DNA of 64,000 nucleotides from assembly GCA_031772625.1 (NCBI GenBank), contig CM062807.1:1146235007-1146299006 (forward strand). Reading direction: 5' to 3'. The stretch comes from Pinus tabuliformis. Lineage: Eukaryota > Streptophyta > Pinopsida > Pinales > Pinaceae. The notes beneath the pieces were generated by a model. That model was not told the DNA's origin, did no database searches, and saw nothing but the letters and a program-made list of their open reading frames with translations. This document shows, one piece after another, positions 59,519 to 64,000 of this stretch. The position numbers and the translations under genes were made by a program. The number at the start of each line of letters is the position of its first letter. Within the stretch, counting starts at the first letter, position 1.

Positions 59519-60709
59519 CTATGGCTAATTGGAATATTCGCTTTTGTTCGATTTTTTCCTTCTATAGTTATTTTTAAATAAAAAGTGAGGAAGGGGGACA
59601 TAACTCACTTTTAGAATAAAAAGTCACTTCCTAGTAGCACAATGTTGTGACTTAAAGGGAAGCCAAGGGGGGCCAAAAGGCGATGCAGAAATGGAGCCCA
59701 CATAAACACATGGAGGAACTGCGCAGGAGGAAAGGAACATGTGGCAAGAGAGGAATCACACAGGAGGAGGTGAGCCTTGGGATTGAGAGAGGCAAAGGCT
59801 ATAAAGGAGAGAGGAGCCCCCTCATGTTGATCATTCTAGTTATGAGCATTTGTGATAGTCATTTCGACTTAGAGCATGCTGGCTGTTTAGCTAGTCTGCA
59901 GCACTGTTTAGTGCATTGAGTGTCTCCGTTCGGAGATCTCACCCTTAGCCCCAGGGGACTTCGAGTGCCTACTCAGGCAAGGTATTTCTATTGGAATCCC
60001 AGTAGTAGTTTCATCAGCATTTCAGCAGTAGTTTCATCAGCATTTCAGCAGTAGTTTCATCAGCGTCATTGAGGAACCGCGCAGAACCCCAAGGGGGTGA
60101 TTTTCGGGGGTCGGCCATTTTAGAAAATCTTTCTGGGTTTTTCTGTTTTTTTTGAGTAGAGTCTGATTCCAAAGTTTTAGCCTTTTCTGAGAACGGAAGA
60201 AGCCCCAAATCCTCATTCAATTTCCAGTAGCAACAAGAGCATAACAGTTTCCCAGTAGCGGGGACACAGATCAGTGTGAGGCCATTCCAGGAAAGCTTTC
60301 TGGGTTTTTCTGGGTTTTTTTAGTAGAGCCTGAATCCAGAGCTTCAGCTTTTTCCAAGGAGGGGAGCAGCCCCAAATCATCATTTGTTTTCTAGCAGCAG
60401 TAATAGCACAACAACAGCATCCTCGTAGAGCGGCCATTCTTGTCATTCTGAGAGTATTTCTTCACTTGCCTTGTGCAAGTCGAGGTGCCATCTGTCTAAT
60501 CACCTCTTGTACTCATTTATTGCTTAGTATAATAAAATGACTTAGCATTTCTCGCTGCATTTCTTGTGTATCTGCTTATATTTTCGGTTTACATTATTAT
60601 ATGTTGTTCCACTGTTATTTTATCACTTCTGGGTTATTATATCATTTGCACATATTTGGTTGGAGTTTTTGCTGGGGTTTGAGGAATATTCTAGGTTAGT
60701 AATATTACA
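59501..60709 (+). repeat. 3' LTR of the chromovirus (1209 bp)
   Basis: Matches 54242-55449 throughout; preceded by a purine tract GCCGGGGGAGAC at 59489-59500. Confidence 0.94.
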
Positions 60710-61024
60710 TATGATTTTGTGCATGGGTTTTTCACATGGTTTTGGGCATGATGGTTTTATGCCCATGGTATTTTGTAGATCCGGTCAAGGGAACAACGGT
60801 TATGTTCTAATCCAGGGCTAATTGATTGGGGTTTATGAATGATTTGGCATGTATATATATATGTATTGTAACATTGCAAGGAATATAATGAACAATCAAT
60901 CTGGTAGTCCTGATTTTGGGATCCAGGGGAAAATCTCTGTGTATTTGTTTTATATTCTCATCATTTTTTTCTATTTTTTTAGAATTCGTCTGAAGGTAAT
61001 TCCTGTATAGGGTTAAAACCTACA
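60710..61024 (+). repeat. Solo copia-type LTR, right part
   Basis: Blocks such as TATGTTCTAATCCAGGG, TGTATTGTAA, TTTGGGATCCAGGGGAAAAT and the end TATAGGGTTAAAACCTACA match, in order, the minus strand of 62424-62917. TAATG follows. Confidence 0.8.
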
Positions 61025-61693
61025 TAATGATTAGTTTGACCTTTGCACCTTCTACTTTTACCCTCGCATGGCACTTAGTGAGGACGTCACCATGCATGGA
61101 ATGTGGATCTTCAACGCCCTAGAGAATTTGAGGACTTTTCCACCTGGGTTTTGTCTAACCAGTTTTGTAGATAAATTCTAATGTAAAGATCATCTCTTCA
61201 TGCCAAGATTTGACCATACTTTTCCACCTAGAACCCCCACATGTCATTGGGCCACTTTTGAGTCTTGATTGCCATTTTCTAACTAATACCTTCATCTTTT
61301 GCAGAAATTTCCACATGGCATGTCCTCTGCATTTTATTTTGAGCAATCTAAGATCAAGTTGACTTTTTGATTTCTAGGACCAATTGCATTGGGCAACATG
61401 CACTGCCTCAGGAAAAATGAACTGTTGGAAACTGTGAGAGTTCCATGTTGAGAATTGGTTAATAAATACTACACCAAGGCCAAGGATGCATACAAAAATC
61501 TATGACTCATGACCATATAGTAAGACATAGGTGCACATGACAAGGGTTGGACTGGCAACTACAATTGTGATCACCCCTATGTAACTAGATGCTTCCATAA
61601 ATCATCTCAATGTGATCCACTTTAAGTCCTACAATCCTATCCAAAACAAAAGGAGCTAAGTGTGGGGACCTAAATCATTTGACATGTTCTTAC
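61025..61693. other. Unassigned sequence between LTRs
   Basis: No conserved protein, primer site or LTR end recognised. Confidence 0.5.
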
Positions 61694-62156
61694 TGTAGGT
61701 TTTAACCTCGTACAGTCAATTGTTGCGAACATATTCTTAATAAAATAGAAAAGATGCAATGGAAAACACACACATTAACACAAAGATTTAATCTTGGAAC
61801 CCAAACTGGAAAAACCAACAAGATTTTCAATATATATTTTCTATATAGTATTACAATACAATATATATGTTGTGGTATCCATAAACCACCAAACTACTTA
61901 CCATGGATTAGAATACAACCAAATTTTCTTAACCAAAACTACAAAACCATGGGCAAAACCACCATCCACCAAAAAACTGCTTTTAGCAAAAACTGTGTGC
62001 AAAAAATTACTAAAAATGGATGCAAAAAACCACTCATTTTTTTTAAAGAGCATTGCCCTCAAACCCCTGCGCAATGGGGCTTCTTCCCCCTGCTATACAT
62101 TGCACATTTTACAACACGTGGGATAGTCGTGCAAAGAATATAACACATACCCAACA
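61694..62156 (-). repeat. Copia-type LTR A (463 bp), minus strand
   Basis: Plus-strand ends TGTAGGTTTTAACC and ACATACCCAACA; similar over its length to 62424-62917. It is followed at 62157 by TTCTCCCACTTG, which on the minus strand is the purine tract CAAGTGGGAGAA. It is therefore the 3' LTR of a minus-strand copia element. Confidence 0.88.
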
Positions 62157-62423
62157 TTCTCCCACTTGTTTTATTTGCACACACATGGTTGCAGGAGTGC
62201 ATAATCAATAATCTAGGGCAATAATGCCTATTTTTTCTCTACGCCAAAAGAAATTCTCAGTGCTCATAGATTTTGTTAATGAATCTACAACATTCTTCAA
62301 AGTGTCCACTTCTTTTCTTCAATCACATCTCTTATGAAGTGATACAAAACATTAATATTTTGTCTTCAAATGATAAGTTGGATTGTAGTCTAACTATCAC
62401 AATCTATCCTTACAGCTTGCCAT
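62157..62423 (-). pseudogene. Copia RNase H C-terminal fragment belonging to LTR A
   Basis: A 267-bp remnant parallel to 62918-63280: the same purine tract, AATCTAGGG(C/A)A(A/G)TAAT, and the FADSLTK-like end region. It is shortened relative to 63000-63280 and ends abruptly where LTR B begins (GCCAT then TGTAGGC), as if LTR B's element inserted here. Confidence 0.7.
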
Positions 62424-62917
62424 TGTAGGCTTTAACCCTATACAATTAATTGTTTCCAATAGATTTTTCAATAAAACAGAAAAGATGCAATGGAAAACAA
62501 ACACATTAACAAAAAGATTTTACCTTGGAACCCAAAACCGAGAAAACCAGCTTCAATATATAGTTTTTGTACAGTATTACAATACAATATATATTTTTCA
62601 ACATTCATGTAGTGCAATCCATTTACCCTGGATTAGAATACAACTATAGTTCCTTAAATGAAACTACAAAACCTTGGGAAAAACCACTATGCACCACAAA
62701 ACTACTTTTAGCAAAAACTATGTACCGAAAACTGACAAAAACTATGCAAAAACTGCCCGAATTTTTTTAGGGGTGTTGCTCCAAAACCACTGTGCAGGGG
62801 GGCTTCTATTCCCCTGCTAACCCCCTGAATAGTGGGGGATTCCACCCCCTTGTTGCACCCAATGTAATGTAAAGTGCATGCAACTAGTCATGCAAATTAT
62901 ATAACATGTGCCCAACA
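62424..62917 (-). repeat. Copia-type LTR B (494 bp), minus strand
   Basis: Plus-strand ends TGTAGGCTTTAACC and GTGCCCAACA, followed by purine tract sequence TTCTCCCACTTG. Same family as LTR A and the solo LTR. Confidence 0.9.
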
Positions 62918-62989
62918 TTCTCCCACTTGTTATTTTCTTTGCAAACAACGATTCATAGGAGTACATGATCAACAATCTAGGGAAGTAAT

Positions 62990-63520
62990 TTCCATTGTTT
63001 CTCTACATCAATAATTTCTCAGTGCTCACATATTTTGTTAATGAATCTGCAACATTCTTCAAAGTGTCCACTTTTTCCAGCAAAACCTTCTTGTCTTCAA
63101 TCATATCTTTCACAAAGTGATATTGAACATCCATATTTTCTGGTAGCACCTTCTTGGTTTCAATCATACCTCTCAAAAAGTGATATTGAACATCAATATG
63201 CTTTGGCTTCAAAAGATAAGAAGGGTTCTCTGCTAGGAAGATTGCACATTAAGTTTCATAATCTATACTTACAGCTTCTTGTACCAACCTAATACTTGAA
63301 CACAATCTTTGTAACCATACAACTTCTTTGCTTACATTAGTGGCTACCATGTATTCATCTTTTATAGTTGTCAGTGCCACTACAGATTGTCTTTTTCTCA
63401 TCCAATTAATTGATTCTATAAATAGGTTAAACACATACTCATTTGTAGATCTTTTACGATACATATCTCTTGCCCAGTCCGCATCAACAAAGCCATGTAT
63501 GTCTTGCTACCCACCACCTT
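62990..63520 (-). pseudogene. Ty1/copia RNase H and Pol C-terminus (element B, truncated by window)
   Basis: The minus strand reads HGFVDADWARDMYRKRST, then INWMRKRQSVVALTTIKDEY, KEVVWLQRLC, KHIDVQYHFLRGMI and DTLKNVADSLTKYVS, the classic copia RNase H order. One stop splits it after IDYET. The segment DVQYHF...MIE(T/D)KKVL is present twice in frame (63-bp duplication). Its GFVDADWA and INWM blocks differ clearly from the copies at 16634 and 23701, so it is another copia lineage. Confidence 0.88.
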
Positions 63521-64000
63521 TGGGTAGTATGCATAGGAAAAAAATTTCTCCTAGATGGTCCTTAGTCGGCAGCCAATAGTGCCTTATAGCCTTAGATAGC
63601 TTGATGTATCATTTTCTCGGCCACCTGAGCCAACCATGTGGTCCCTCGCCCATCTGTTATGAATGTATGTTTGAAGGTGGGCCTCCCGACCCCAAAGGTA
63701 TGGCTTTTCATTGGTATAGTTGAGTAATTTTTCTTAATTTTCATGGGCATTTTTGGGCATGGATTGGTGGGGGTATTTGGTGTAAAGAATGGGTTAGGTC
63801 TGTATTCTTGTCTCCACTGTCTGAATTCGTGGCTACCCTTGTATCATAGTCCTGTGGGATCTCCTTTACTAGCCATTGCTTTAGGGTTGGCACTATATGG
63901 GAAATACAAATTTTGGTTGCATGGTCCCACTTCCCGATACCACCAACGTTACTCCCCTTCCACTCATTTCAGCCCCGTTCATCTATTTTCCCATCCAAAT
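63521..64000. other. Right edge, probably more of copia element B
   Basis: 63521-63600 may encode the RT-RNase H link on the minus strand, but it is too decayed to assert. Nothing recognised in 63600-64000. Confidence 0.35.

Larger units (their letters stand above)
54242..60709 (+). mobile_element. Chromovirus-type Ty3/gypsy element lacking the RT core
   Basis: LTRs of about 1.2 kb (54242-55449 and 59501-60709, TGTAATATTCC...AATATTACA) flank only 4.05 kb. The interior gives Gag, protease, RNase H, integrase and a C-terminal chromodomain in order, with the reverse transcriptase core deleted. Flanks TGTGG and TATGA agree at three of five bases and differ by two G-to-A changes, a possible decayed duplication. 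It lies inside a solo copia LTR within intron 5. Chromodomains in this clade are thought to direct integration to heterochromatin. Confidence 0.93.

Overview
The window looks like nuclear DNA from a seed plant with a very large, retrotransposon-filled genome. A gymnosperm (conifer-like) genome is my best guess, inferred from one host gene with an ~18 kb first intron, a second intron longer than 12 kb, and AT-rich DNA packed with decayed LTR elements of several lineages. Nothing bacterial, viral or organellar was seen. The only convincing host gene is a plus-strand S1/P1-type (ENDO/BFN-like) zinc nuclease. Five exons are visible (32112-32243, 50627-50801, 51050-51157, 51314-51369, 51460-51543), and the 3' exons lie beyond the window.

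Layout. 1-2956: right part of a minus-strand Ty3/gypsy element (RT, protease, gag, primer site, LTR). 5191-16138: an 11 kb Tat/Athila-like LTR element with a perfect target duplication (ACTCC), a gag remnant, no pol, and a ~2 kb array of 66-bp palindrome-bearing repeats. 16634-22309 and 23701-29335: two related Ty1/copia elements with short ~177-bp LTRs. The first is heavily mutated and appears to split a LINE-like repeat; the second is nearly open. 23514-23690 holds a tRNA-like SINE. 29340-31950 is AT-rich sequence upstream of the nuclease gene.

Intron 1 of the nuclease gene (32244-50626) holds three copies of a second SINE family, AT microsatellites, a 1.7 kb hAT element with a perfect 8-bp target duplication, and an old minus-strand Ty3/gypsy element. 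A compact Gag-protease LTR element (40781-43588) is nested in that old element, between its RNase H and integrase parts. Intron 5 holds a solo copia-type LTR (54096-61024) split by a chromovirus (54242-60709) that has lost its reverse transcriptase core. Next come two minus-strand copia LTRs of the same family as the solo LTR, the second still joined to an RNase H remnant.

The unusual features are the non-autonomous elements: a gag-only Tat-like element with a long dyad-symmetric minisatellite, a young Gag-PR element with 180-bp leader repeats, an RT-less chromovirus, and a transposase-deleted hAT. All would need proteins supplied in trans. Most premature stops in the retroelements are CAG-to-TAG, CAA-to-TAA or TGG-to-TAG/TGA changes, the pattern expected from decay of silenced, methylated DNA.
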